The notes beneath the pieces were generated by a model. That model had not been told where the DNA came from, searched no databases, and saw only the letters and a program-made list of their open reading frames with translations. The position numbers and the translations under genes were made by a program. Positions 19,702-28,149 of a stretch of 64,000 bases of DNA are shown piece by piece. Position 1 is the stretch's first letter. Every line of letters begins with the position of its first letter. The stretch is from positions 3,782,001 through 3,846,000 of the forward strand of contig NZ_CP078013.2 in the NCBI RefSeq assembly GCF_024112395.2, read 5' to 3'. Origin of the DNA: Pseudomonas pergaminensis (GTDB lineage Bacteria > Pseudomonadota > Gammaproteobacteria > Pseudomonadales > Pseudomonadaceae).

Positions 19702-20360
19702 GGCAAGGCCACCCGCTTTTCAATGTAGCGCCCGAATAACTCGATGGCGTAGTTGATGACAAAGAACAGAAACCCGGCGAACAGGTAGAACTCCAGGGTC
19801 ATGAAGGTGCGCGCGATCACTTGCTGGGTGCTCAACAGCAACTCGGCCACGCCGATCACCGAGAGCAAGGTCGAGGCCTTGACGATTTCCGTGGAGGAAT
19901 TGACCCAGGTCGGCAGGATCTGGCGCAGCGCCTGGGGCAGCAGCACGTAGCCCAGGGACTGGTAGAACGTCAGGCCGATCGCCTTGCCCGCTTCCAGTTG
20001 CCCACGGGGAATGGCCTGCAGCGCACCGCGCACGATCTCCGACACGTGAGAGCCGCAGAACAGCGTCAGCCCGACCGCGCCGGCCTGGAACGCGGTGATC
20101 TGCCAACCGAGCGCCGGCAGCATGTAGAAACACGCCAGCACCAGCACAAACACCGGCGTGCCACGGATCAGGTCGACGTACAAGCGGAACGGCGCACGCA
20201 TCCAGAACTTGCCGTAGGTGAGGATCAACCCGGCGACGATGCCGATCAGGGTGCCAAAGATAATCGCCAGCGCTGACACATAAACGCTGGCTTGAAAGCC
20301 CGCCCAGAGGGTATCCCGGGCGATCCACAACTCATGCAACCAACTGGGGGATTCGTACAT
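19698..20360 (-). CDS. Polar amino acid ABC transporter permease (second)
   Basis: A 220-residue HisM/GlnP-type inner-membrane permease with about five helices and the EAA loop ([24 protein letters not shown]) for docking the ATPase. It begins 11 bases after the first permease stop. Equal size of the two permeases (220 residues) suggests they form a heterodimer. Confidence 0.9.
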   Translation of the reverse strand: MYESPSWLHELWIARDTLWAGFQASVYVSALAIIFGTLIGIVAGLILTYGKFWMRAPFRLYVDLIRGTPVFVLVLACFYMLPALGWQITAFQAGAVGLTLFCGSHVSEIVRGALQAIPRGQLEAGKAIGLTFYQSLGYVLLPQALRQILPTWVNSSTEIVKASTLLSVIGVAELLLSTQQVIARTFMTLEFYLFAGFLFFVINYAIELFGRYIEKRVALP

Positions 20361-20371
20361 GGAAACCTTCC

Positions 20372-21034
20372 TTAACGACGGATCGCCAGACGCTGTTCCA
20401 GGTAACGGAGCAGCATGGCAATGAGGTAACAGGCGGCCACGTAGAGCGCGGTCGTGACCAGCCAGGTTTCAATCACCCGGTAGCTTTCGACGTTGATCTT
20501 GCGGGCGTAGTAGGTCAGCTCCGGCACCGCGATGGCCGCGGCGAGCGAGGTGTCCTTGAACAGCGAAATGAAGTTGTTCGAGAGCGCGGGCAACACGTTG
20601 CGCAACATCACCGGCACGGTGATATACGCACGGATACGCCACTCGCCCAAACCGATCGCCAACCCGGCTTCACGCAAGCCCTTGGGAATGTTCAACAGCC
20701 CGGCGCGGAATACTTCGGTCAGGTAGGCACCGGCGTACAACGACAAGGTGATGATGAACGACGGGATCTTGTCCAGGCGGATACCCAGGCTGGGCAAGGC
20801 GAAGTAGATCAACAGGATCAACACGAGGATCGGTGTATTGCGGATCACCGTCACATACACCGAAGCCAGCACGCGCAATGCCTTGTGTTTCGACAGCATG
20901 GCAAATGCCATCATCAAACCGATTACGCAGCCAATCGCAATCGACAGCAGCGCCAGCTCAAGGCCCAGGCCGAGCCCCGCCAGCAAGCTGGGGAAGTCGC
21001 GCCACACGGCGGCAAAGTTCAACTGATAGTTCAT
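20372..21034 (-). CDS. Polar amino acid ABC transporter permease (first)
   Basis: A 220-residue permease of the same family, with hydrophobic helices starting around residue 20 (LGLELALLSIAIGCVIGLMM), the RNTPILVLILLIYF motif, and the EAA loop (EAGLAIGLGEWRIRAYITVP). It lies 51 bases behind the substrate-binding protein gene on the same strand. Confidence 0.9.
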   Translation of the reverse strand: MNYQLNFAAVWRDFPSLLAGLGLGLELALLSIAIGCVIGLMMAFAMLSKHKALRVLASVYVTVIRNTPILVLILLIYFALPSLGIRLDKIPSFIITLSLYAGAYLTEVFRAGLLNIPKGLREAGLAIGLGEWRIRAYITVPVMLRNVLPALSNNFISLFKDTSLAAAIAVPELTYYARKINVESYRVIETWLVTTALYVAACYLIAMLLRYLEQRLAIRR

Positions 21035-21085
21035 GGTCAGCAGTACCTGATTGGGGCGCCGTCAGCGACGCCCCAGGTTTTCGAT

Positions 21086-21934
21086 TTACTTGAACTCAAC
21101 CGGGAAGCCGATCGCAGGTTCCGGCAGGTCCACACCGAACCATTGTTTGAACGAGGCCTTGTAGGTCGGGAACTCCACACCGGTCATGGCTTCATGCAGC
21201 GCGGTGTTGACGAAGTTCAGCCAGTCCTGGTCGCCACGCTTGACGGCGCACGCGTAGGTTTGCGGGCTCCAGGCGTAAGTCGGGCTGCGGTAGCGGCCTG
21301 GGTTCTGCACCATCAGGTACTTGACCGAGGACTGGTCGGTGGCGGCGGCATCGGCGCGACCGGAGTTCACGGCCTGGTACATCAGGTCGACGCTGTCGTA
21401 CTGGTCGACCTTGGCCTTGGGCAAGGCCTGGTGCACCAGCTCTTCGGCGTAGACGTTCTGCAGCACGGCCACGGTAACGCCGTCGCCGGCAGCCTGCAGG
21501 TCTTCGATTTCTTTGTACTTGCTATTGTTCGGCAGCAGCAGGCCCACGCCTTCGCGGTAGTACGGCAGGGTGAAGGCCACTTGCTGCGCACGGCTGGCGG
21601 TGACGGTGATGAACTGGCAACTCATGTCGACCTTGTCGGTCAGCAGGTTGGGAATTCGCGCATCAGACGACTGCACCACAAACTCAACCTTGCTCGGGTC
21701 GTTGAACAACCCTTTGGCCACGATACGGCCGATGTCGATATCAAACCCCTGCAACTTGCCATCCGCTCCCTGGAAGTGCCACGGCGCATTGGTACTGCCT
21801 GTACCCACGATCAGGTGCCCACGCTTGAGCACATCATCGAGCTTGCTGTCCGCCGCGTGCACTACGCTTGCGAGGGAAGCCGATGCGGCGAAGAGAAAAA
21901 CACACGCTTTAAACACGGAAGGTCGGTGATGCAT
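21086..21934 (-). CDS. Amino acid ABC transporter substrate-binding protein
   Basis: A 282-residue periplasmic binding protein (SBP_bac_3 type), first gene of the importer. Signal peptide MHHRPSVFKACVFLFAASAS with cleavage probably after VVHA. Family marks include LQGFDIDIGRIVAKGLF and the D-x-S-C-Q-F region where the ligand-binding Arg/Asp residues normally sit. ATG 21934 is chosen as it starts the signal peptide and has GGAG seven bases upstream; the longer reading frame adds non-signal residues. A TTCCG-N6-CGGAA palindrome lies 25 bases upstream of the start. Confidence 0.9.
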   Translation of the reverse strand: MHHRPSVFKACVFLFAASASLASVVHAADSKLDDVLKRGHLIVGTGSTNAPWHFQGADGKLQGFDIDIGRIVAKGLFNDPSKVEFVVQSSDARIPNLLTDKVDMSCQFITVTASRAQQVAFTLPYYREGVGLLLPNNSKYKEIEDLQAAGDGVTVAVLQNVYAEELVHQALPKAKVDQYDSVDLMYQAVNSGRADAAATDQSSVKYLMVQNPGRYRSPTYAWSPQTYACAVKRGDQDWLNFVNTALHEAMTGVEFPTYKASFKQWFGVDLPEPAIGFPVEFK

Positions 21935-22267
21935 GACAAGCACTCCAGGAGTTGTGTATTCCGCTATACCGGAACTTAGTATGTAACAACGGAATAGACA
22001 GCAGAAAGTGTGCCACACGCAGTAACAAAAAAACACGTCATGACTAAATGGGTTGTAAATCAGTAAGATAGAACATGATGCCGAGTACGGCGTTACGCCA
22101 GCACTTGAAAGCACTTTGCTACCCAACGCCCCACACAGCGGTGACAGGCCCCAGTTGCGTGCGCCACAACAGCGTTACCGCGCACCGTTGCAGTGCGCCT
22201 GGCGCGTGGAAAAATCCCCACGCTGGGCTAGCCTTGGCACATTCATTCCGACAAGGACTCCGCCCTG
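21935..22267. other. Intergenic region between divergent units
   Basis: A 333-base gap with the importer operon leaving to the left and a small secreted protein gene to the right. The left third holds the palindrome noted above, in a rather A+T-rich stretch that is the likely promoter of the importer. I see no gene, hairpin terminator or RNA in the remainder; AAGGA at the right end is the ribosome site of the next gene. Confidence 0.6.
21959..21994. promoter_or_regulatory. Candidate operator (IclR-type) of the importer operon
   Basis: TTCCG-CTATAC-CGGAA at 21959-21974 is a perfect inverted repeat, and another CGGAA half-site lies at 21990-21994, 20 bases on. Palindromes with TTCC/GGAA arms are common for IclR regulators. 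It sits just upstream of the substrate-binding protein start and so could block or direct transcription of the minus-strand operon. Binding by the IclR protein of this cluster is inferred. Confidence 0.45.
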
Positions 22268-22516
22268 ATGAAGTTCCGCCTCACCCTGGTCTTGCTTTCC
22301 TTTCTGGTGGCCGGCAGTGCTTGGGCCAGTAACGACCGCCGCGAATGCAAGGAAGAACTGCGCAAGCTCAACGCAGCCCTGAGCACCAACTACACCAGCC
22401 AGAACCACCACGGCTACCGCCAGGCGAAGGCCTCAAGGGACAACCTTGAATACAAGAAATGCGCGAGCCAGGCGCGCAAGGCGCGAGAACGCGTGGAGCG
22501 CAAGGGCGACCTGTGA
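22268..22516 (+). CDS. Small secreted protein of unknown function
   Basis: An 82-residue protein with a clear signal peptide (MKFRLTLVLLSFLVAGSAWA) and a mature part of about 62 residues that is hydrophilic and strongly basic, with two cysteines (REC, KKC) that could form one disulphide. AAGGA precedes the ATG. I do not recognise a named family. A small hairpin (CTTAGC-GTGA-GCTAAG, 22548-22563) lies between it and the next gene. Confidence 0.75.
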   Translation: MKFRLTLVLLSFLVAGSAWASNDRRECKEELRKLNAALSTNYTSQNHHGYRQAKASRDNLEYKKCASQARKARERVERKGDL

Positions 22517-22580
22517 ACATTGACAGTAGACCCGGACAATTTCCCGCCTTAGCGTGAGCTAAGCCTGGAGGGAAATGTCG

Positions 22581-23081
22581 ATGAACTACGTGAATGCGGT
22601 GATTGCAGACAAGGCTGCGTTTGAGCGCGAACTGAAGACGAACCAGCCCGCCTTTGTGGTGTTCATGTCACATGACTGCGCGGCGTGCAGTGACGCGATG
22701 CCGCGATTCATGCGAATCAGCGAGCGCTACAAGGACCACGTCAAGATCTTGATTCTTGAGTGTCTCGACACCCCACCGCATCCAAGTGTCGACCGTATCC
22801 CGATGCTGCTGATCTACCATCACCAGAGACTGCTCGAAGCCCTTCCCGGTCTTGGCGAGCAAGCGCTGGAAAGCGCCTTCGAGCAGTACGCCCACCTACC
22901 CACCGTCACGCTTGGGGCAAAGGCGCCAGGCAAACCTGCGTCACCCGGCGCTCCTCCACCGCCGCCACCGTCAGGCGCCAGCCCTCATGCTCCAGGCTAT
23001 CGCCCACCACTGGGAGGCGGTCGAGCAGGCTCATCACCAGGCCGGCGAGCGTCTGGTAATCCTCGGTCGCAACAGCCTTGA
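22581..23081 (+). CDS. Thioredoxin-like protein with a proline-rich tail that overlaps the next gene
   Basis: A 166-residue protein. Residues 1 to about 105 look like a small thioredoxin-fold domain: strand PAFVVFMS, then HDCAAC with a CxxC redox pair, and a cis-proline-like IPMLLIYH. The last 55 or so residues are Gly/Pro/Ser/Arg-rich and lie over the 3' end of the convergent TerC-family gene (176-base overlap). The tail is therefore probably the result of a lost stop codon, or a frameshift. GGAGGG at 22568 gives good spacing to ATG 22581, better than to the ATG two codons earlier. Confidence 0.65.
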   Translation: MNYVNAVIADKAAFERELKTNQPAFVVFMSHDCAACSDAMPRFMRISERYKDHVKILILECLDTPPHPSVDRIPMLLIYHHQRLLEALPGLGEQALESAFEQYAHLPTVTLGAKAPGKPASPGAPPPPPPSGASPHAPGYRPPLGGGRAGSSPGRRASGNPRSQQP

Positions 23082-24468
23082 AACCGGTGCGCTGGCGAAT
23101 CTGCGTGAGGTTCAAGGCGCCATTGGCGCGGAAGCCATCGCCCTCTTCGACGATATCCGGCCCCTCGATTTCGCTCGCGTCCGGCAACTCGCCGGCGATG
23201 GATTCAAGAATGTCGGTCATGCTCAACACCCCCATGAAGTCACCGAATTCGTTGATCACGAACGCAATGTGGGTCGACTCCTGGCGCATCTGCTCCAAGG
23301 CATTGAGGATCGAAAAACTCTCCAGCAGGTTAATTGCGCGGCGTGCCAGGTGCTCCAGGTTCGGCTCGTTGCCGGCCAGGTATTCCTTGAGCAATTCCTT
23401 CTTGTGCACGAAGCCCAGGGGCTCATCGACTGCACCGTCGCGGATCAACGGCAGCCGCGAATAGGACGAGTGCATCAGTTTCAGGCGAATACTGTCGGGA
23501 TCGTCCGCCAGATCGATGCAGTCCACCTTGGCCCGCGGCGTCATCAGCGTGCGGATCGGCCGTTCGGCCAGTTGCAGCACACCGCTGATCATCACGCGTT
23601 CACGTCGATCGAACAGCGGGCCCTGTGCCGCATCCGGTTCACCCAGCAGATCGGCGACGTCTTCGCCCACTTCTTCCACTGCCAGGCTGCGGCCGCCAAG
23701 CAAACGCATCACCGCGTGGGCGGTACGCTCACGCACTGGCAACACGCCTTGCGCCGACTTCTTGCGACGTGAACGGGCGATCTGGTTGAACACTTCGATC
23801 AGGATCGAGAAACCAATGGCCGCGTACAGGTAACCCTTTGGAATATGGAAGCCCAGGCCTTCGGCGGTCAGGGCGAAACCGATCATCATCAAGAAACCCA
23901 GGCACAGCATGATAACGGTCGGGTGGGCATTGACGAAGCGGGTCAGCGGCTTGCTCGCCACGATCATCAGGCCGATGGACACGATCACCGCGATCATCAT
24001 CACCGCCAGCTCATCGACCATGCCCACGGCGGTGATCACCGCGTCGAGGGAAAACACCGCGTCAAGCACCACGATCTGCGCCACGATCGGCCAGAACATC
24101 GCGTAGGCCACATTGCCCGTGCGCTGGGCCACATGCCCTTCGAGGCGCTCATGCAATTCCATGGTGGCCTTGAACAGCAGGAACACACCACCAAACAGCA
24201 TGATCAGGTCACGACCGGAGAAACTCTTGTCGAACACCTCGAACAGCGGCTGGGTGAGGGTCACCAGCCAGGAAATACTCGCCAACAGGCCCAGGCGCAT
24301 CAGCAACGCCAGGGACAGGCCAATCAAGCGCGCACGGTCACGCTGTTCCGGCGGCAGCTTGTCCGCCAGGATCGCGATAAACACCAGGTTGTCGATACCC
24401 AGTACCAGTTCCAACACAATCAAGGTCAACAGGCCGAGCCAGGCCGTTGGATCCGCTAACCATTCCAT
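22906..24468 (-). CDS. TerC-family membrane protein with CBS pair and CorC_HlyC domain (YoaE/YegH-like)
   Basis: A 520-residue fusion. Residues 1-240 form a TerC-type membrane domain with about seven helices ([36 protein letters not shown], with acidic residues that can bind metal). Residues about 300-425 are a CBS pair ([30 protein letters not shown]) and the rest a CorC/HlyC transporter-associated domain. Such proteins are linked to export or tolerance of divalent metals; function here is not proven. The ATG at 24468 is preceded by a proline-rich upstream ORF. Confidence 0.85.
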   Translation of the reverse strand: MEWLADPTAWLGLLTLIVLELVLGIDNLVFIAILADKLPPEQRDRARLIGLSLALLMRLGLLASISWLVTLTQPLFEVFDKSFSGRDLIMLFGGVFLLFKATMELHERLEGHVAQRTGNVAYAMFWPIVAQIVVLDAVFSLDAVITAVGMVDELAVMMIAVIVSIGLMIVASKPLTRFVNAHPTVIMLCLGFLMMIGFALTAEGLGFHIPKGYLYAAIGFSILIEVFNQIARSRRKKSAQGVLPVRERTAHAVMRLLGGRSLAVEEVGEDVADLLGEPDAAQGPLFDRRERVMISGVLQLAERPIRTLMTPRAKVDCIDLADDPDSIRLKLMHSSYSRLPLIRDGAVDEPLGFVHKKELLKEYLAGNEPNLEHLARRAINLLESFSILNALEQMRQESTHIAFVINEFGDFMGVLSMTDILESIAGELPDASEIEGPDIVEEGDGFRANGALNLTQIRQRTGFKAVATEDYQTLAGLVMSLLDRLPVVGDSLEHEGWRLTVAAVEERRVTQVCLAPLPQA

Positions 24469-24492
24469 TTATAGAGTCTCTTGGGTCGATGT

Positions 24493-24630
24493 TCAGAATG
24501 CCGGACACGGCGAGGCGCGGTCAGTGGACCGGGACAAGGCTGGCAGTCGGAATACGGGGTGCTTCAACGGGAACAGCGGCAGCGGATGTCTTGGGGAAAG
24601 ACGACTGGGAGGCTCCGAGAGGGTGTTCAT
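24493..24630 (-). CDS. Proline-rich upstream ORF (possible leader peptide) of the TerC-family gene
   Basis: A 45-codon ORF, 10 of them proline, with an AGGA five bases before its ATG (24630). It ends 24 bases before the start of the TerC/CBS/CorC gene. Prolines are spread through the whole peptide (EPP, SPRHPLPLFP, KHP, LPA, SP, CPAF). Short proline-rich leaders, such as MgtL, control Mg transporter genes in enterobacteria by sensing translation speed. No similarity to MgtL is claimed; the analogy is inference. Confidence 0.4.
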   Translation of the reverse strand: MNTLSEPPSRLSPRHPLPLFPLKHPVFRLPALSRSTDRASPCPAF

Positions 24631-24733
24631 GCAAATCCTGAAATGACAAAAGGACTTGAATCGTACAGTCGAAACGGAAATCTCCCACAACGCAAAACTA
24701 TTACAAGATCTGTAAAACACGCTCGGCAAATAC

Positions 24734-24894
24734 GATCATATGATCACCCAATGAACTTTATATCATGAAAAACCCATCAAGAGCCGTGCCACCCATGCCG
24801 AAAATATCGCTGAAACACCCAAAAAACGCCTATTTCTGAGTTTTTCGCGAAAGCATTTGACCGATCAGATTTTCATTTGATAAACATATGATCA
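24734..24894. promoter_or_regulatory. Paired CATATGATCA elements, candidate operators
   Basis: CATATGATCA occurs at 24737-24746 and 24885-24894. The first copy is part of a perfect palindrome, GATCATATGATC (24734-24745). The second ends 52 bases before the sugar-binding protein start. A repeated 10-mer in a short A+T-rich promoter region suggests sites for one regulator; no regulator gene is next to it. Confidence 0.35.
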
Positions 24895-24946
24895 GCACAA
24901 GGCAATGAATGAACGACTGACTACAACAATAAATGGGGTGCTCATC

Positions 24947-25954
24947 ATGAAACTTGCTACGACCTTCGCCGCCGCTGCGGCCCTCTCCCTCCTCGCCAGC
25001 AGCATCGCCCTGGCCGCCGACGGCAAGACCTACAAAGTCGGTGCCGCGGTCTATGGCCTCAAGGGCCAATTCATGCAGAACTGGGTGCGCGAGCTCAAGG
25101 AGCACCCCGCCGTGAAGGACGGCACCGTGCAGCTGACCGTGTTCGACGGCAACTACGACGCACTGACCCAGAACAACCAGATCGAAAACATGGTGACGCA
25201 GCACTACGACGCCATCCTGTTTGTGCCCATCGACACCAAGGCCGGCGTGGGCACGGTGAAACAGGCCATGAGCAATGACGTGGTGGTGATCGCCTCCAAC
25301 ACCAAGGTCGCCGATGCCTCCGTACCCTACGTGGGCAACGACGACGTGGAAGGTGGGCGCCTGCAAGCCCAGGCCATGGTCGACAAGCTCAACGGCAAGG
25401 GCAATGTGGTGATCATCCAGGGCCCGATTGGCCAGTCGGCGCAGATCGACCGAGAAAAAGGCGAGCTGGAAGTGCTGGGCAAGCACCCGGACATCAAGAT
25501 CATCGAGAAAAAGACCGCCAACTGGGACCGCGCCCAAGCCTTGGCGCTCACCGAAGACTGGCTGAACGCCCACCCCAAAGGCATCAATGGTGTCATCGCG
25601 CAGAACGACGACATGGCCCTCGGCGCGGTACAGGCGCTGAAATCCCACGGCCTGACCTCCAAGGACGTGCCGGTCACGTCCATCGACGGTATGCCGGATG
25701 CAATCCAGGCCGCCAAGAAAGACGAAGTGACCACCTTCCTGCAGGATGCGCAGGCCCAGTCCCAAGGTGCGCTGGACGTGGCCCTGCGCACCCTGGCCGG
25801 CAGCGACTACAAACCTCGCTCGGTGATTTGGGAGCGGTATGCCAAGGACGTGAAATGGGGGGACGGCAGCGCGAAGAACTACATCCTGCCGTGGGTGCCC
25901 GTGACCAACGCCAACGCCGATGCGCTGTACAAGCAAGTCAGCGGCGCCAAGTAA
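24947..25954 (+). CDS. Sugar-type ABC transporter substrate-binding protein (orphan)
   Basis: A 335-residue periplasmic binding protein of the ribose/LacI-like type (Peripla_BP_4). Signal peptide MKLATTFAAAAALSLLASS with cleavage after LAAD or LAA. Internal marks: NQIENMVTQHYDAILFVPID, IASNTKVADASVPYVGND, and NDDMALGAVQAL. ATG 24947 is chosen because it begins the signal peptide. The usual ATPase and permease genes are absent on both sides; only a Zn dehydrogenase follows. The sugar or polyol bound is unknown. Confidence 0.86.
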   Translation: MKLATTFAAAAALSLLASSIALAADGKTYKVGAAVYGLKGQFMQNWVRELKEHPAVKDGTVQLTVFDGNYDALTQNNQIENMVTQHYDAILFVPIDTKAGVGTVKQAMSNDVVVIASNTKVADASVPYVGNDDVEGGRLQAQAMVDKLNGKGNVVIIQGPIGQSAQIDREKGELEVLGKHPDIKIIEKKTANWDRAQALALTEDWLNAHPKGINGVIAQNDDMALGAVQALKSHGLTSKDVPVTSIDGMPDAIQAAKKDEVTTFLQDAQAQSQGALDVALRTLAGSDYKPRSVIWERYAKDVKWGDGSAKNYILPWVPVTNANADALYKQVSGAK

Positions 25955-25967
25955 CCCGTCGTCGGTT

Positions 25968-25992
25968 GATCGCTCCTCATGCGGGAGCGATC
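25968..25992 (+). terminator. Hairpin between binding protein and dehydrogenase genes
   Basis: GATCGCTCC, 7-base loop, GGAGCGATC: a perfect 9-bp stem in the 64-base gap. With no T run it more likely lowers downstream expression or protects the upstream message, which is usual behind a highly made binding protein. Confidence 0.5.
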
Positions 25993-26018
25993 CGTTCATC
26001 TTTGTTGTGAGGCCTGCC

Positions 26019-27134
26019 ATGTCCACTGTCACCGAACGCCCGCAAGACCAGCTGCTGCCCGTCATCCCGAAAACCATGCAGGCCGTGGTCTGCCATGGCC
26101 CGGAAGACTACCGACTGGAAACCGTCGATGTACCCACTCCCGGCCCCGAAGAAATCCTCACCAAGGTCGAGCTGTGCGGGATCTGCATGGGCGACATCAA
26201 GACGTATCGCGGCGCCCCCTCGTTCTGGGGCGATGCCGAGCAGCCACGCTATGTGAAACCACCGATGATCCCCGGCCATGAGTTCGTGTGCCGCGTGGTC
26301 GCCCTGGGACCTGGCGCGGAAAAACGCGGCGTGAAGGTCGGCGACCGGGTCATTTCCGAGCAGATCGTGCCGTGCTGGGGCTGCCGCTTTTGCAACCACG
26401 GCCAGTACTGGATGTGCCAGAAACACGACCTGTATGGCTTCCAGAACAATGTGCAGGGCGCCATGGCCCAATACATGATCTTCACCAAGGAAGGCATCAT
26501 CCATAAAGTGCCGGACTCCATCGCTCCGGACGAAGCCATCCTGATCGAACCGCTGGCTTGTTCGCTGCACGCCGCCGAGCGCGCCAATGTGGACTTTGAC
26601 GACGTGGTGGTGGTCGCCGGTGCCGGCACCCTGGGCCTGGGCATCATCGGCGCAGTACGCATGCGCAACCCGAAGAAACTCATCGTGCTGGACATGAAGC
26701 CCGAGCGCAGCGCCCTCGCCCTGCGCATGGGCGCCGACGAAGTATGGAACCCGGCCGAAGTCGACGTGCTGGCGAAGATCCGCGAAATCACCGAGGGCTA
26801 CGGCTGCGACATCTACATCGAAGCCACCGGCCATCACAAAGCCGTCAACCAAGGCCTGGCGATGCTGCGCAAGCTGGGGCGGTTCGTCGAGTTCAGCGTG
26901 TTCAATGACGAAGCCACGGTGGATTGGTCGATCATTGGCGACCGCAAGGAGCTGGATGTGCTCGGCTCGCACCTGGGACCCTATATGTATCCGCGCGCCA
27001 TCGACTTTATCGGCAACCGCAAGATCGATATGCGCGACGTGGTCACCCACAAGTTCGCCCTGGCGGATTTCAAGGAAGCGTTCGCGGTGATGGAGCGTGG
27101 CGACAAATCCCTCAAGGTTGTGCTTGAGCCCTGA
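26019..27134 (+). CDS. Zinc-dependent medium-chain alcohol/polyol dehydrogenase
   Basis: A 371-residue member of the MDR family. It has the catalytic-zinc pattern GHEFVCRVVALG, the structural-zinc cysteine cluster (CWGCRFCNHGQYWMC), and the NAD(P) loop GAGTLGLGIIG. It probably oxidises a sugar alcohol supplied by the orphan binding protein in front. GAGG sits upstream of ATG 26019, and the gene follows after 64 bases. Its last 23 bases overlap the end of the convergent LysR gene. Confidence 0.88.
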   Translation: MSTVTERPQDQLLPVIPKTMQAVVCHGPEDYRLETVDVPTPGPEEILTKVELCGICMGDIKTYRGAPSFWGDAEQPRYVKPPMIPGHEFVCRVVALGPGAEKRGVKVGDRVISEQIVPCWGCRFCNHGQYWMCQKHDLYGFQNNVQGAMAQYMIFTKEGIIHKVPDSIAPDEAILIEPLACSLHAAERANVDFDDVVVVAGAGTLGLGIIGAVRMRNPKKLIVLDMKPERSALALRMGADEVWNPAEVDVLAKIREITEGYGCDIYIEATGHHKAVNQGLAMLRKLGRFVEFSVFNDEATVDWSIIGDRKELDVLGSHLGPYMYPRAIDFIGNRKIDMRDVVTHKFALADFKEAFAVMERGDKSLKVVLEP

Positions 27135-27999
27135 CCTGCTGCCTGACCTGCTGGATGTACCGCGCGACTGCCGGCGCTTTCTCGAAGCGCCGGTAGATCA
27201 ACGACAGCCAGGACGACGCGTCGCTGTCCTGGATCGCACGGTACACCACCCCCGGCAAGCTCACATGCCCAACCACCGACGCCGGCACCACCGCCACGCC
27301 CTGCCCCAATGACACCAGCGCCACCACCGCCACCAATCCACCCGGCTGCGGGCCCAGGCGCGGCGCAAAACCGCCTTGGGCGGCCACGTGCAGCGTGCCG
27401 CTGATTTGCTCCGGCAGGATGAAGGTCTCGTTTTGCAGGTGCTCGCAGTTGATGGCTTTCAACCCCAACAGCCACGAATCCTGCGGCAAGGCCAGCACAA
27501 ACCCTTCACTGTCCAGGCGCACCGCCTCCACTCCCTCCGGCAAGGTCATGGGTGAACGGATATAGCCGATGTCGCAGCGCCCATCCGCCACCGCACCCGG
27601 CAATGTCGCCATGGCGCACTCGCGCACGTTCACGCTGACATCGGGAAACGCCTGGCAAAAACCCTGCATCTGCCGCTGCAGCACGCCGGAATACACCGCC
27701 GACGCCACGTAGCCCAACTCGATATGGCCGATCTCCCCGCGCCCGGCGCGCTGGGCATTGCGCTGGGCACATTCAAACTGGCGCACCGTTGCCTCCGCCT
27801 CGATCAGCAGCGCGGCCCCGGCCTCGGTGAGGCTGACTTCACGCTGCTGACGGATAAACAGGCGGGTACCCAGGCTGGCCTCCATGTCCTGGATCTGCCG
27901 ACTCAAGGTCGGGGGTGCAATACCCAATTGCTCGGCGGCGCGGGTGAAGCTGCGTTGGCGGGCGACGGCGAGAAAGTAGCGAAAATGGCGAATTTCCAT
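27112..27999 (-). CDS. LysR-family transcriptional regulator
   Basis: A 295-residue LysR protein: winged helix at the N-terminus (MEIRHFRYFLAVARQRSF; APPTLSRQIQDMEASLG) and a co-inducer domain from about residue 90. It is transcribed away from an MFS transporter gene, 150 bases apart, a common regulator-target arrangement. Its 3' end overlaps the dehydrogenase gene by 23 bases on the other strand. Confidence 0.92.
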   Translation of the reverse strand: MEIRHFRYFLAVARQRSFTRAAEQLGIAPPTLSRQIQDMEASLGTRLFIRQQREVSLTEAGAALLIEAEATVRQFECAQRNAQRAGRGEIGHIELGYVASAVYSGVLQRQMQGFCQAFPDVSVNVRECAMATLPGAVADGRCDIGYIRSPMTLPEGVEAVRLDSEGFVLALPQDSWLLGLKAINCEHLQNETFILPEQISGTLHVAAQGGFAPRLGPQPGGLVAVVALVSLGQGVAVVPASVVGHVSLPGVVYRAIQDSDASSWLSLIYRRFEKAPAVARYIQQVRQQVRAQAQP

Positions 28000-28149
28000 T
28001 TAAGGATTAGCTCAAAGGTAATGAAGTTGCGGCGCCAGGCTAACAAGAACACGAGGCAGCACGCTTATGCTGGAGCGACTAGAACAGTAGAGAGCGCTTG
28101 CGATGTCCGTCAACTGCATTTTCCCTATTGCCCCTGAGGTAATACCGTT

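Larger units (their letters stand above)
24469..24946. other. Intergenic region between TerC-family gene and sugar-binding protein gene
   Basis: A 478-base gap between divergent genes. The left part (24469-24640) is G+C-rich and holds the proline-rich leader ORF. The right part (about 24650-24946) is markedly A+T-richer, as expected for two back-to-back promoters, and carries two copies of CATATGATCA. No RNA gene was recognised. Confidence 0.6.

Noticed and set aside
24469..24720. yybP-ykoY (Mn) riboswitch in front of the TerC-family gene
   Set aside because: Riboswitches of this class often precede TerC genes, but the conserved GGGGAGUAGC-type core is not present in the minus-strand leader; the proline-rich ORF occupies it instead.
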